Assembly: GCA_963693085.1 (NCBI GenBank)
Contig: OY856410.1
Coordinates: forward strand, 883,706,335 to 883,770,334
DNA from: Alisma plantago-aquatica
Lineage: Eukaryota > Streptophyta > Magnoliopsida > Alismatales > Alismataceae
Length of the DNA: 64,000 nucleotides
Direction: 5' to 3'
Part shown: piece after piece, positions 36,015 through 48,992 of the stretch
How positions within the stretch are numbered: the stretch's first letter is position 1
How the letters are laid out: each line of letters starts with the position of its first letter
The notes under the pieces: generated by a model
What the model was told of the DNA's origin: nothing
Database searches by the model: none
The model's input: only the letters and a program-made list of their open reading frames with translations
Made by a program: the position numbers and the translations under genes

Positions 36015-36019
36015 TTCTC
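36015..36019. repeat. Target-site duplication of element A, right copy
   Basis: TTCTC, matching 22833-22837. Confidence 0.9.
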
Positions 36020-36810
36020 GATTAAGGTTTCATGATCTCTGTATCAAGAATCATACCCTAATTACATATTTTATTCATGTTGAAAGTGTTGAGGCTTAAC
36101 CACTACATGATTATTATACATGTATGAATTCCTCTCTCTCTCATCCTATTTAGGATGTTGATTACTTCAAGCTTGATTAGATTAGGTCAACCCTTCATTA
36201 AAGTACATACATTTAGGGTTTTTATAGTATATTGAGATATTGCTTCCATAAGCATCAAAGGTTAACCCCTCTAAAGGTACTAATCACCCTAGTACCTTAA
36301 AGGTACAACCATTGTAATTATCGTTGATTTAAATCATTAACAATCATGGGGTTAATTGATCTTTCATCACATTAGGTCTTCAAATGGTTTTGGTTGCATT
36401 GCACCTCCAAACGGTTTTGACCCCTCAACCTCCAAATGGTTTTGAAACCATTTGCCCTCCAATTGGTTTTGAAACCGTTTGGGCATCTAGGGTTGAGACC
36501 GTTTGCCCTCAAAATAGTTTTGAAACCGTTTGGGCACTCAACCCTTGAAACTGTTTGATCACATGTAAATTGAAACAGATTGGACCCATCAACATTTGAA
36601 ACTGATTGTATAAATCAACCTTGAAACCGATTGGACCTCCAAACAGTTTGAGACCGTTTGATCTCAAACGGTTTGAAGACCGTTTGATTCCAAACAGTTT
36701 CAAGACCATTTGGACTCAAATGGTCTCAAGACCATTTGGTCCAAACTACCTTGAAACTGAAAGGATCATCTAGGGTTTCCTTCAACCAATCAATTAGGGT
36801 TTGCTTCATT

Positions 36811-36815
36811 GAATC
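36811..36815. repeat. Target-site duplication of element F, left copy
   Basis: GAATC, identical to 48988-48992. Confidence 0.9.
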
Positions 36816-38584
36816 TGTAACGACCCTGACCTGGGTTATGAGGTAACCCTATTTGTTTTGGCTAATTATGTTGATTAGAACTTTAATATAATCCTATAAG
36901 GTGCTTTGTTATCATGTGACACACCTATGTTTCAAGTTTGGTCCCGATTGAATGTTGTTTGAGCAATTTTCCTTTATTTTGGACCAAAGTGCAATTTACC
37001 CAAATTGAGGGGATATAATGCAAAATGTCACATTTTGAACATGCCTCATGTGTTTTAGCATCATTAATGAGAGAATTATGCAAGGTGGTGGCTTGTGGAA
37101 AGCCTAAATTCCAAGTTTGAACTTGTTTGAACAATGTTGGTACCTTGTGCACCAATTTTGGTACAAATTGTAATTTACCCAAAAAGTGGGGTTGATATGC
37201 AAATAACCACCTCTAGAGTGTTCCTATTTCCTATATGTATCATTTCAAGGAGATAGAATTAATGATACACCATGTTTGATTCTGTTATGAATGATGGTAA
37301 TCTTGGTGATGACCAAGAAAAAGGGTTGAATTTGGAAGCTTAACTTGAGTTGTATCAAGTTGAAAAGCTTATATATAAGTGCCTATCGGCCAAGGAGCTA
37401 TAGGACAAGCCTCATATCATTTTGTGAACTCTTGGCAAAGTCCATATCGTGCAAAGCACCTCAAGGAGGTGAGGTGTGACGGCCAACAAGTTTCCTTAGA
37501 AAAAGTGTATCGGCTTGACTTAAAATAGTGATTAAACCTAGATGACTTATCCAAATGGATAAGCAACGGATGAATTTGCATCTCTAGATGATCCTCAACC
37601 TTTTTTAATGTCAAGATAAATGTTGATGCATGCATGTACACGTGTCACCCATGCATGACACGTGGCACCTACTAGCTCAAAATGTTGACACCTCATTTTT
37701 GCCTTTCTTCATGAACAACAAGTATATATACCCCTAGTTTCACCCCTTGGTGCAATTTTGCGACCCTTACCACCCTCCTACCCTAAGGTATCGTGCATAG
37801 AGATCCCATATCGTGAAGGGATGCTGTGGTATCGTGCATGGGCCTTGGGATATCGCCCATGGCAAGAGCATATTTCCCAAGTAGGTGATATTGGCCATAT
37901 AGGGTGATATCGGCCATAGAGTGAAGTTTTGACTCCAAGTGAGTGTCATATCGTGCAAGTGAGTGCCATATCATTCAAGAGGAGTGGCATATCGTGCAAG
38001 GACACTAGTGTATCATGCAAAGGTGTTAAGGAGCAAGAAGGATCTCATACTTAACCCTAAGAGGAGTTTTGAAGTTCATCTTCAACCTTAGGAACGTGGA
38101 GCTTTGGAGCTTGGATCTTTGAAATCGTTCTTAAGGCGGGTTATATAACTTGAACTCAACCATGTTATTATTCTTCACCTAAATTGATATAATTAGTGAA
38201 ATACTTTTAATTTCGAAATTTTCTGAAATAGTTGATGAAATTGAGAGTTCTAGTAGTTGATTGGACCTGTTGCCATGAACTATAACAGCTAGAACAAAGG
38301 TCTAGAGCTTGAAGATGATGGTATTACCTTATAAAAGTGATATCAGGTGAAACCACACAAGAAAGCACCTTTAACCTGATATGATGATGCACCTACTTCA
38401 CTTAAACAATATGGATATGAATGAATACATTATTGCACGATATGGGGGTGTAGTATACACCTCTTGCATGATAGGGAGTCAAGTATAGACTCCATACACG
38501 ATACAAGCTTGAATGAATACTTATAAGTTGACAGGAAACCATAAATTGGGTAACCCGATATAAGTGAAGTATATAACAAGTGCT

Positions 38585-38701
38585 ATTGCACGGCATGGTT
38601 GTATGACATAGTTGCACGACATGGTTGCATGACATAGTTGCACGACATGGTTGTATGACATAGTTGCACGACATGGTTGCACGATAGGGTTGCACGATAC
38701 A
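38585..38701. repeat. 13-bp tandem repeat, nine copies, left LTR of F
   Basis: Unit GTTGCACGACATG, alternating with GTTGTATGACATA. Exactly nine 13-bp units (117 bp). The alternation implies a 26-bp higher-order unit. Confidence 0.9.
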
Positions 38702-39702
38702 CAACCCTAGATGATATGGTAACCCTAACCCATCATGGCTAACCCTAGATGGTGACTAGCCCGATATGATGGTTGAATGTACTTCTAGCCCGACATGGTG
38801 ATGGGTTGATACCTCATAAGTATCATGGGCGACACATACATATACCTTGTGCCCAATATGAGGTCAAGAAGATACCTCATTCCCGATATGGAGATAAGTA
38901 CAAATCCTAACCTGATATGGTGAGTGTTCATACACCTCCAACCCAAGACACCTTGTAAAGGAGAGAGTAAGACACTCTTAGGAGTAATGAGTGTAACATC
39001 AAGTAATGGTATGACTGATACCTTGATAGGTGAAACACCTAAAGTGGTTAATAATGGTTAATCCTATATCAACAATGTCTCAACCTGAGATGAGTCCATA
39101 TCAATTGATGATGGTTGGACAATTCAAATGTATGACTCATGATCAATACACTACAGAATAAATGTGATGGGCTAGTGCATAAAGTATTAGGATGGGAAAT
39201 ACCCTAATACAAGATAAGTTGTTGAACTTAAGAAAGTTAAAAGTGATGAGGGAAGTGATACATTAAGACATGATAGATATCACATCCAACACTTCAAGGT
39301 TGATGTACCTTAATGCACATTAAATCCAATATACTTGGATGAGTAACACATGAAGTGTGTTATGTCAATTGTTACATTGAGATGTAATAAGTTTAATGCA
39401 CTTTGATAAGTGTGGGCTAACATACTTTGAGAAAGGGGTCAAGCCAAGTTAATAAAGTATGATGTAATCATACCCTGATAAGGATGAGAGAGGAACTCAT
39501 ACCTTGTGTTGATGATTCATTTAAAGATAAATGATGAGAATAAATAAGTATGATGGAATACTTATAATATCAATGTTTTCTCTTAGATGTATGGAGCAAT
39601 GAATTAGGGATTGATCATTGATAATATGATCTTGAAAACCTAAATGGTTAATAATGGAAAACCCTAACCCTAAAGATGGGAAGGTTGTATTTCTCTTATT
39701 TC

Positions 39703-39802
39703 ATAAGTTGTTGCCTAGTGAGAGGTGACAAGATGTGAGATGGCCTTGTGAGCTATGTGAATAAGTTGTTGCCTAGTGAGAGGTGACAAGATGTGTGATG
39801 GC
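39703..39802. repeat. 58-bp repeat interrupted by the inversion breakpoint
   Basis: One full copy from 39703 and a second from 39761 that stops at about 39802, where sequence switches to the inverted leader. The right LTR has three full copies. Confidence 0.8.
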
Positions 39803-41605
39803 GAACCTGCCCAACAAAAAAATAAACATAGGATTCTCTATCCTAATCGGGTCATGATGGGAATTCTTAGGCATTCATTCTTCTCTTTCCTGAACCCTTA
39901 CACCCTCTCTTGGTGCAACAACATTGCTTTTAGTAATGTATTCCTCGTGTTCCCCAGTCATTTATAATTTTCACCCTTTCTTTTGCATAAACAGAAGTCA
40001 CTATAGGGTATACTAGAGGACACTAACAGAGACTCAACACCTTAGTCCTATGTCTTTGTAGACTCAGCGAACCTTAAGCTCTGATACCAAACTTTGTGAC
40101 GACAATCACCAAACCGACAAACAAATCGTCATTAATTAAGCGGAATTAAACATAAACAACATATTAACACAAATCACTAAAAATTAAAACCATTTTTCAA
40201 AGAGATCCATTCCAAAGAAAACTCTTACTGAAAGGTCCAAAACCTTATATACATCATTATTCACATTGTACATATCTGGTACATCTCATCTCAAGAATAA
40301 CATATAACAGTTGCTTTACCAAACTATACATGAGCAACATAAAACCTCGAGGCACGTAAGACAAAATCTATTATTGATTCATAAAACCAGTACAAACCAA
40401 CTCCAAGGACCTGAGAGTATAGAGACGACACATAAGACTCATATCTACAAGACATGACAGACAATACACTCAACCTGAGCTGTCAAAGCTTCCTCAGCTG
40501 TTGTTCTTCCTTTGCAAAAAGGTCTTCACCTCCTCGTGCATGTCCACCTAAAAATTTGGTTCCCACGTGGGTGAGACAAATGTAATTGTCCTAGTGAGAG
40601 ATATAACTCTCTGCCGACCGTATTATTATCACAGATTAAGCTTTTATAAACTGAGCAGAGGTTCTTTTTATATTAACAAGTAGGATGATTCACAATATGA
40701 ATAGAATGAATTAATCTCCTTTCATAAGGAGAACATTGCATCCACCCGTGGAAGATTATAATTCATCTATCTGCTTTGCAAGGAATGTAAAGAAACATAA
40801 ATAACATCTATGAACTAGAATGTATAACTGTATTGCGCATCAAGCAATGTTTCTCATATTCAATCCTTAAGCAGATATACTACACAGATCAACATATTTT
40901 ACAAATCACACTTATGCCCTGAGGAGATGGATCATACCCCGACCATCTCCAACCGACCACAAACTTCTCACAAGTCGGTACCATACAAGGTCAATGGTAG
41001 AGCCGGTTTCCATGACCTTAGACTGTCTCGGTTAGTACGAGACCACATGCAGGACATCTCGTGTCACTGCTAACAAGTTGTGCCAGGGTACGTAGGCATC
41101 CTCTCTTAGAGCTACAATGTCAACTGCACTCTCTTAGGGGAAACATCTACACACAACCGTCCCCAGTCTGAGTCATGGCGACACAAGCACCATACTTCGA
41201 GCCACGAGCCAGTTCACCGTGCTCAACACAGAGTCTACGACCGAAGTCGCACTCGAGCCAGGATAGGGCATATAGCCAAATCCCCATTCATTTCGAGATC
41301 GTAAGGGGATCGACTCACACAGTACCATTTGTACTTATGCCCTCACATACTCAAAAGTATGCACTCCAGGTTACGCCGTGGAGCAACCCATCTCACCATC
41401 AGCAAGTTCTGACACAGATGGATCTATGGTCAGGGTAATGTTTTATAGTTTCTAGTGATATATTACGTGCATTACATCATTCTTTTAGCATCACACAAGT
41501 TATCTTTATCAAACACAACAAATGCTATAAAGAAAGGTGTAATACATCTATCACATACTTTTCAAATCTTTAAAACATGTGATACTTGGGATCTCAGTCC
41601 CTTAG
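39803..41605 (-). repeat. Inverted segment of element F: leader, primer site and distal LTR
   Basis: 39803-40094 is the gag-leader side on the minus strand. 40078-40089 is a perfect minus-strand TGGTATCAGAGC primer site. 40095-41605 is the reverse complement of about 47478-48987 (LTR 3' part), including the promoter block AGGACCTGAGAGTATA at 40406-40421. Match ends abruptly near CAGTCCCTTA at 41605. Confidence 0.85.
40078..40089 (-). promoter_or_regulatory. Primer binding site of element F, now inverted
   Basis: Minus strand TGGTATCAGAGC, 5 bp from the LTR end at 40095. The opposite strand to the rest of F proves the local inversion. Confidence 0.9.
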
Positions 41606-44252
41606 TGATGCATATAGTAGACTGGATACTAGCATTACAACTTAGGTTACCAGTCCTCAATATGGAAACTTTGGGCTTTTGAAAGGGGTTCTGAATAACA
41701 TAGTCATGTTGGAACAGTGGAAATGTGGGAAAGGTTAACATATGGCGAGTTAGTAGACTCTGCCATAAGTTTAGACAGATAGTAGATCTGTGATGGTAAT
41801 GCCCAAGAAGGGAAATAAGATGAGAATTAAGGAAAGGTCTCTACAATTCTAGAGACATGTGCCTAGTTGTTCTAAAAAGACAAAGTTTTCGGTGCCACCA
41901 GTGCAATAAATGCCTAGTGTACCGGGGCAGTAGCCACTAAGTTAAGGCAAGGGTCCTAACTTTCCACCTGTAAGAACCCATGGTTTAGTCTCTACATCGG
42001 TAATAAGACCGATAAGACCATGGTATGAGGACAAAACATGCTATAGTTAGGGACATGTTGAGCATATTAAACTCTTTTCTTTGAAAAGAAGGGAGGAAAT
42101 GACTCAACAGCCAAGGAAGGCTCGGTAGGGCATACAAAAGTTACATCCCAATAGTGTAAAAAGGCAAGAGTAACAACATGAAACAGCTAGACTCTATGTG
42201 TTGAGTCAACCTGGAGCGGTAGATGACCGCGAGGGGTAACAATTAGATAGAGCTTTTTCATTTCAATATGCCTTATCTTGATGCTATCTGATAATCCTAA
42301 AAAGGATTGCTGTTATGGATTTCCCTATTGATTTTCCTATAGGGACATAGGGAAGATATGATGAGAACTAGAATTTATATTCTGTTCAGTATTCTTTTAA
42401 ATGCTTTATAATTTCTCTTATCTGTGTGAAAGAGGATGAGGTATATATGTGGTTCCTGGAGAAAATCGAGGAATGTTAAATCCTATGTTTATAAATACAT
42501 GAAAAATAAGGAACATGATAGTAAACAAAGTGCATACTACCTAATCTCAGTACTTGTATACCCTGGCCAGGTATATAATTATTGGAGAAAGGGCAAGTAT
42601 GGAACTCTTAGATTGTTATCTTTCTGATTACTCTGATCAAGTAGTCATTCTGAGACAATCTAGTGAGTAAAACTAAACTAGAAATATGGCATGGACATTT
42701 GCATCACATACAAAGTGCAATAAAGTAGAATCAGAGATGATCTCAAATCAATTTGTGAGTATGAGGAAGTAAAAAGTATAATCCTCATGATAAGAGAATG
42801 AGAACAAGGGAGATGATCCCTGTCAGATAAAGCTTGTGTGAATAGTAAATATCTTTTCCCATAATGTGGAAATGGGAAATGTGATGAAATCACAAAATGT
42901 TCATAAACATGTTAGACAATAATAGAGAAAGGAGTGATGACATGTAATCACCCTTATAATTCCTATGCTAATGGCAAGGAATCTATGATGAAATGAGTGT
43001 AAATGACTCATGAACAATGAAAGTTCATATAATAAATCTTACGAGATAATGATGTCTCCTCTTTGATAAACAACCTTGGGTAATGATGGGGTGATGAAAG
43101 GAATATGTTCCTTTGTGTTCTTTCTTTTTAGGGACATGGCAATCAAGTGAGTCTTATGACACTTGATGTGAATGAGATAAAAGTGTTCAGTTGATGGATA
43201 CTTAGAAAAGTATCAGTTCATCTTGGACTTTGGTTCAAAGATAAAGATACGTGTAACAAGTAATGTCCCAAGATGAAAGAAAGATCCTTGTATATGTGTG
43301 CCTTTGGTAATAACAATAGAGAGATGGAAATGATGAGGATGTGATGTGTTTTCAACACATGTGACAGATACTAAGGTAAGAAATTATGGTATCTAAGAAG
43401 CATCAGGTGATATGGCAAAGTAAAAACATAACTCCTAATTAGATGATTTATGTTGGTTACCTGGAATGGACAACTATGAAATCAGTCTAGTTATATAAAA
43501 TAGCATGGACATCATATGTTAGGGGTTTATGATTTGCATAAACATAACAACAATAGGGATGTATTATTAAAGGAACAATGGTAAAATCATTGTGGGAAAT
43601 GCTTATCAAGCTAAAAATAATTCCTTAGAATACCCCTATCTAGATGTGTTAAGGCAACTTATACATAACATCTAAAGATACCTCTAAGATAAGTTCTTAA
43701 TTGATAAGTAACCTCCCTTTATAATAAGAGAATGTACAACTAATGAGATAGTTGGTACAAGTAGTAAGAAAGTTTAATGTTGTGTCAGTAGATTAGATGA
43801 CACAACAGATATATGATAAGACTTGTAGTCACAAGTGGGTGACAGAGCATAACTCTGGTCTTTCCTTTAAAAGTAAAAATGCTAAATGAGGAGTATGGGA
43901 GACTCCCCAGAATCTTGTCACATAAAGTTGTAAGTTGAGAAAGGTGACAAATCAGTAAGGTATGACACCTGAGTTAAATAAGGTATGAATGATGTTTCCC
44001 TGACTAAGAAAGGTATTACCTGACATAGAGTTGACTCTACAGTCAATAATGAAAAAGATAGTGGAATATGTGCCATGTGTGACAGATTCAATGATAACCC
44101 TGTGTAGAAGAACTTTGTGTTGATCAAAGTTCTATGTCATCTCCATGACATTAATATGTTATGTGGAGACTTGATGGTATGATGAATGAATAATATCTGT
44201 CTTCCTTTACCTGGGATTTCGGGGATGAAAACCTTGTTAGGGGTTTATAACT
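41606..44252 (+). other. Non-coding internal region of element F
   Basis: 2.65 kb after the inverted block, ending at the right LTR. The largest reading frames are about 75 codons and show no Gag, protease, RT, RNase H or integrase motif. It is rich in GATGA/ATGATG words. The sequence just before the LTR (GTTAGGGGTTTATAACT) is only a weak polypurine tract. Confidence 0.7.
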
Positions 44253-46034
44253 TGTAACGACCCTGACCTGGGTTATGAGGTAACACTATTTGTTTTGGCT
44301 AATTAAGTTGTTTATAACTTTAATATAATCCTCTAAGGTGCTTTGTTATCATGTGACACACTCATGTTTCAAGTTTGGTCCCGATTGAATGTTGTTTGAG
44401 CAATTTTCCTTTATTTTGGACGAAAGTGCAATTTACCCAAATTGAGGGGCTATAATGCAAAATGGCACACGTTGAACATGCCTCATGTGTTTTAGCATCA
44501 TTATTGAGATAATTATGCAAGGTGGTGGCTTGTGGAAAGCTTAAATTCCAAGTTTGAACTTGTTTGAACAATGTTGGTACCTTGTGCACCAATTTTGGTA
44601 CAAATTGTAATTTACCCAAAATGTGGGGTTGATATGCAAATTACCACCTCTAGAGTGTTACGATTTCCTATATGTATCATTTATAGGAGGGAGAATGAAT
44701 GATACACCATTTTTTTATTCCATTATGAATGATGGTAATCTTGGTGATGAAATGACCAAGAAAAAGGGTTGAATTTGGAAGCTTAACTTGAGTTGTATCA
44801 AGTTGAAAAGCTTATATATAAGTGCCTATCGGCCAAGGAGCCATAGTACAAGACTCATATCATTTTGTGAACTCTTGGCAAAGTCCATATCGTGCAAAGC
44901 ACCTCAAGGAGGTGAGGTGTGACGACCAACAAGTTTCCTTAGAAAAAGTGTACCGGCTTGACTTAAAATAGTGATTAAACCTAGATGACTAATCCAAATG
45001 GATAAGCAATGGACGAATTTGCATCTCTAGATGATCCTCAACCTTTTTTAATGTCAAGATAAATGTTGATGCATGCATGTACACGTGTCACCCATGCATG
45101 ACACGTGGCACCTACTAGCTCAAAATGTTGACACCTCATTTTTGCCTTTCTTCATGAACAACAAGTATATATACCCCTAGTTTCACCCCTTGGTGCAATT
45201 TTGCGACCCTTACCACCCTCCTACCCTAAGGTATCGTGCATAGAGATCCCATATCATGAAGGGATGCTGTGGTATCGTGCATGGGCCTTGGGATATCACC
45301 CATGGCAAGAGCATATCGCCCAAGTAGGTGATATTGGCCATATAGGGTGATATCGGCCATAGAGTGAAGTTTTGACTCCAAGTGAGTGTCATGTCATGAA
45401 AGTGAGTGCCATATCATTCAACAGGGGTGGCATATCGTGCAAGGACACTAGTGTATCATGCAAAGGTGTTAAGGATCAAGAAGGAGCTCATACTTAACCC
45501 TAAGAGGAGTTTTGAATTTCATCTTTAACCTTAGGAACGTGGAGCTTTGGAGCTTGGATCTTTGAAGTCGTTCTTAAGGCGGGTTATATAACTTGAACTC
45601 AACCATGTTATTATTCTTCACCTAAATTGCTATAATTAGTGAAATACTGTTAATTCTGAAATTTCCTAAAATAGTTGATGAAATTGAGAGTTCTAGTAGT
45701 TGATTGGACCTGTTGCCATGAACTATAACAGTTAGAACAAAGGTCTAGAGCTTGAAGATGATGGTATTACCTTATAAAAGTGATATTGGGTACAAGCACA
45801 CAAGAAAGCACCTTTAACCTGATATGATGATGCATCTACTTCATTTGAACGATATGGATATGAATGAATACATTGTTGCACGATATGGGGGTGTAGTATA
45901 CACCTCTTGCACGATAGGGAGTCAAGTATAGACTCCATACAAGATACAAGGTTGAATGAATACTTATAAGTTGACATGAAACCCTAAATTGGGTAACCCG
46001 ATATAAGTGAAGTATAACAAGTGCTATTGACATG

Positions 46035-46138
46035 GTTGTATGACATAGTTGCACGACATGGTTGCATGACATAGTTGCACGACGTGGTTGTATGACATAG
46101 TTGCACGACATGGTTGCATGATAGGGTTGCACGATACA
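46035..46138. repeat. 13-bp tandem repeat, eight copies, right LTR of F
   Basis: Same GTTGCACGACATG/GTTGTATGACATA alternation as at 38585. The first unit of the left array is shortened to a 9-bp remnant here. Confidence 0.9.
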
Positions 46139-47139
46139 CAACCCTAGATGATATGGTAACCCTAACCCGTCATGGCTAACCCTAGATGGTGACTAGCCCG
46201 ATAGGGTGATTGAATGTACTTCTAGCCCAACATGGTGATGGGTTGATACCTCATAAGTATAATGGGCGACACATACATATACCTTGTGCCCAATATGAGG
46301 TCAAGAAGATACCTCATGTCCGATATGGAGACAAGTACAAATCCTAACCCGATATGGTGAGTGTTCATACACCTCGAACCCAAGACACCTTGTAAAGGAG
46401 AGAGTAAGACACTCTTAGGAGTAATGAGTGTAACACCAAGTAATGGTATGACTGATACCTTGATAGGTGAAACACCTAAAGTGGTTGATAATGGTTAATC
46501 CTATATCAACAATGTCTCAACCTGGGATGAGTCCATATCAATTGATGATGGTTGGACAATTCAAATGTATGACTCATGATCAATACACTACAAAATAAAT
46601 GTGATGGGCTAGTGCATAAAGTATTAGGATGGGAAATACCCTAATACAAGATAAGTTGTTGAACTTAAGAAAGTTAAAAGTGATGAGGGAAGTGATACAT
46701 TAAGACATGATAGATATCACATCTAATACTTCAAGGTTGATGTACCTTGATGCACATTAAATCCAATATACTTGGATGAGTAACACATGAAGTGTGTTAT
46801 GTCAATTGTTACACTGAGATGTAATAAGTTTAATGCACTTTGATAAGTGTGGGCTAACATACTTTGAGAAAGGGGTTAAGCCAAGTTAATAGAGTATGAT
46901 GTAATCATAACCTGATAAGGATGAGAGAGGAACTCATACCTTGTGTTGATGATTCATTTAAAGATAAATGATGAGAATAAATAAGTATGATGGAATACTT
47001 ATAATATCAATGTTTGCTCTTAGATGTGTGGAGCAATGAATTAGGGTTTGATCATTGATAATATGATCTTGAAAACCTAAATGGTTAATAATGGAAAACC
47101 CTAACCCTAAAGATGGGAAGGTTGTATTTATCTTATTTC

Positions 47140-47313
47140 ATAAGTTGTTGCCTAGTGAGAGGTGACAATATGTGTGATGGCCTTGTGAGCTATGTGAATA
47201 AGTTGTTGCCTAGAGAGAGGTGACAAGATGTGTGATAGCCTTGTGAGCCATGTGAATAAGTTGTTGCCTAGTGAGAGGTGACAAGATGTGTAATGGCCTT
47301 GTGAGCCATGTGA
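47140..47313. repeat. 58-bp tandem repeat, three copies, right LTR of F
   Basis: Units at 47140, 47198 and 47256, each starting ATAAGTTGTTGCCTAG and ending near GCCATGTGA. Confidence 0.9.
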
Positions 47314-48473
47314 GATGCTTGTATAACAAGTATCATGTATACCTTGGTCTGAGGACCTAGAGGTAATAGTTACCCGATAAGTGGTAACAATGTTCATTGA
47401 TGATCTAATGGTTTGAATACCTAGTCCAGTAATCATGATAATGATGATGTGAAGGGATGAGAATTCCCAGTAATGTGATAAGGGACTGAGATCCCAAGTA
47501 TCACGTGTTTTAAAGATTTGAAAAAGTACGTGATACATGTATCACACCTTTCTTTGTAGAATTTGTTGTGTTTGATAAAGATAAAATGTTTGATGCTAAA
47601 AGAATGATGTAATGCACATAATATATCACTAGAAACTATAAAACATTGCCCTGACCATAGATCCATCAGTGTTAGAACTTGCTGATGGTGACATGGGTTG
47701 CTCCGCGGCATAACCCGGAGTGCATACTTTTAAGTATGTGAGGGTGTAAGTACAGACGATACTGTGTGAGCCGATCCCCTTACGATCCCGTAATGAATGG
47801 GGATTTGGCTATATGTCCTATCCTGGCTCGAGTGCGACTTCGGTCGTAGACTCTGTGTTGAGCACGGTGAACTGGCCCATGGCTCGAAGTATGGTGCTTG
47901 TTTCGCCATGACTCAGACTGGGGACGGTTGTGTGTAGATGTTTCCCCTAAGAGAGTGCAGTTGACACTGTAGCTCTAAGAGAGGATGCCTACGTACCCTA
48001 GCACAACTTGTTAGCAGTGACACGAGATGTCCTGCATGTGGTCTCGTACTAACCGAGACGGTCTAAGGTCATGGAAACCAACTCTACCATTGACCTTGTA
48101 TGGTATCGACTTGTGAGAAGTTTGTGGTCGGTTGGAGATGGCTGGGGTATGATCCATCTCCTCAGGGCATAAGTGTGATTTGTAAAATATGTTGAGCCGT
48201 GTAGTATATCTGCATAAGGATCGAATATGAGAAACATTGCTTGATGCGCAATACAGTTATACATTCTAGTTGATAGATGTTATTTATGTTTCTTTACATT
48301 CCTTGCAAAGTAGATAGATGAATTATAATCTACCACGGGTAGATGCAATGTTCTCCTTATGAAAGGAGATTACTTCATTCTGTTCATATAGTGAATTATC
48401 CTTCTTATTAATATAAAAAGAACCTCTGCTCAGTTTATAGATGCTTAATCTGTGATAATAATATGGTCGACGG

Positions 48474-48679
48474 AGAGTTATATCTCGCTGGGACAATTAC
48501 AATTGTCTCACCCCCGTGGGACCCAAATTTTTAGGTCGACGTGCACGAGGAGGTGAAGACCTTTTTGCAAAGGAAGAACAACAACTGAGGCAGCAGTGAC
48601 AGCTCAGGTTGAGTGTACTGTCTGTCTTGTCTTGTAGATATGAGTCCTATGTGTCGTCTCTGTACTCTCAGGTCCTTGG
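48474..48679 (+). promoter_or_regulatory. Conserved LTR promoter/R blocks, element F right LTR
   Basis: GAGTTATATCTCGCTGG, hairpin arms GACAATT (48492-48498) and AATTGTC (48501-48507) with a 2-nt loop, TTTTTAGGT, then TGTACTCTCAGGTCCTTGG at 48661-48679. On the plus strand the TATA-like word precedes the hairpin, consistent with a promoter. Confidence 0.55.
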
Positions 48680-48987
48680 AGTTGGTTCGTACTGGTTTTA
48701 TGAATCAATAAGAGATTTTGGCTTACATGCCTCGAGATTTTATGTTGCTCATGTATAGATTGGTAGAGCAACTGTTATATGTTATTCTTGAGATGAGATG
48801 TACTGGATATGTATAATGTGAATAATGATGTATATAAGGTTTTGGACCTTTCAGTAAGAGTTTTCTTTGGAATGGATCTCTTTGAAAAATGGTTTTAATT
48901 TTTAGTGATTTTCATTAATCTTTTGTTTATGTTTAATTCTGCTTAATTAATGATGATTTGTTTGTCGGTTTGGCGACTGTCGTCACA

Positions 48988-48992
48988 GAATC
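48988..48992. repeat. Target-site duplication of element F, right copy
   Basis: GAATC, matching 36811-36815. Confidence 0.9.

Larger units (their letters stand above)
36015..36815 (-). repeat. Ty3 LTR H, second piece
   Basis: Continues LTR H after element A. From about 36380 it is packed with self-complementary words of the type CAAACGG/CCGTTTG: for example CAAATGGTCT and AGACCATTTG, 10-nt arms with a 2-nt spacer, at 36717-36738. It ends at the insertion site of element F. Confidence 0.7.
36816..39802 (+). repeat. Element F left (5') LTR, proximal part
   Basis: Starts TGTAACGACCCTGACC and matches 44253 to about 47240 with few differences. It contains a TATCGTGCA/TATCGCCCA/TATCGGCCA word cluster (37785-38020), the 13-bp array (38585-38701) and two copies of the 58-bp repeat, in which the inversion breakpoint falls. 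About 240 bp of LTR present on the right are missing at the junction. Confidence 0.85.
36816..48987 (+). mobile_element. Element F: non-autonomous large LTR element with an internal inversion
   Basis: 12,172 bp in plus orientation with a perfect 5-bp duplication GAATC. The right LTR (44253-48987) is complete. The left LTR keeps only its first ~2.99 kb in the same orientation; its last ~1.5 kb together with the primer site and ~290 bp of leader is inverted (39803-41605). The internal region has no gag or pol domain in any frame, so F is a LARD-like element that must have used another element's proteins. Its leader is close to that of element E. Confidence 0.85.
44253..48987 (+). repeat. Element F right (3') LTR, complete
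   Basis: 4,735 bp, TGTAACGACC to GTCGTCACA. Contains the word cluster at 45230-45470, the 13-bp array (46035-46138), the 58-bp array (47140-47313), a block shared with other LTRs (47647-47697) and the promoter-like blocks (48474-48679). It is the reference for reading the rearranged left LTR. Confidence 0.9.

Noticed and set aside
38585..38701. Short regular repeats that might suggest a CRISPR array
   Set aside because: There are no unique spacers and no cas genes, and the context is a plant retrotransposon; it is a minisatellite.
36816..44252. Two head-to-head LTR elements instead of one inverted segment
   Set aside because: A single perfect GAATC duplication flanks 36816-48987, and the inverted block has no target duplication of its own; one element with an internal inversion is simpler.
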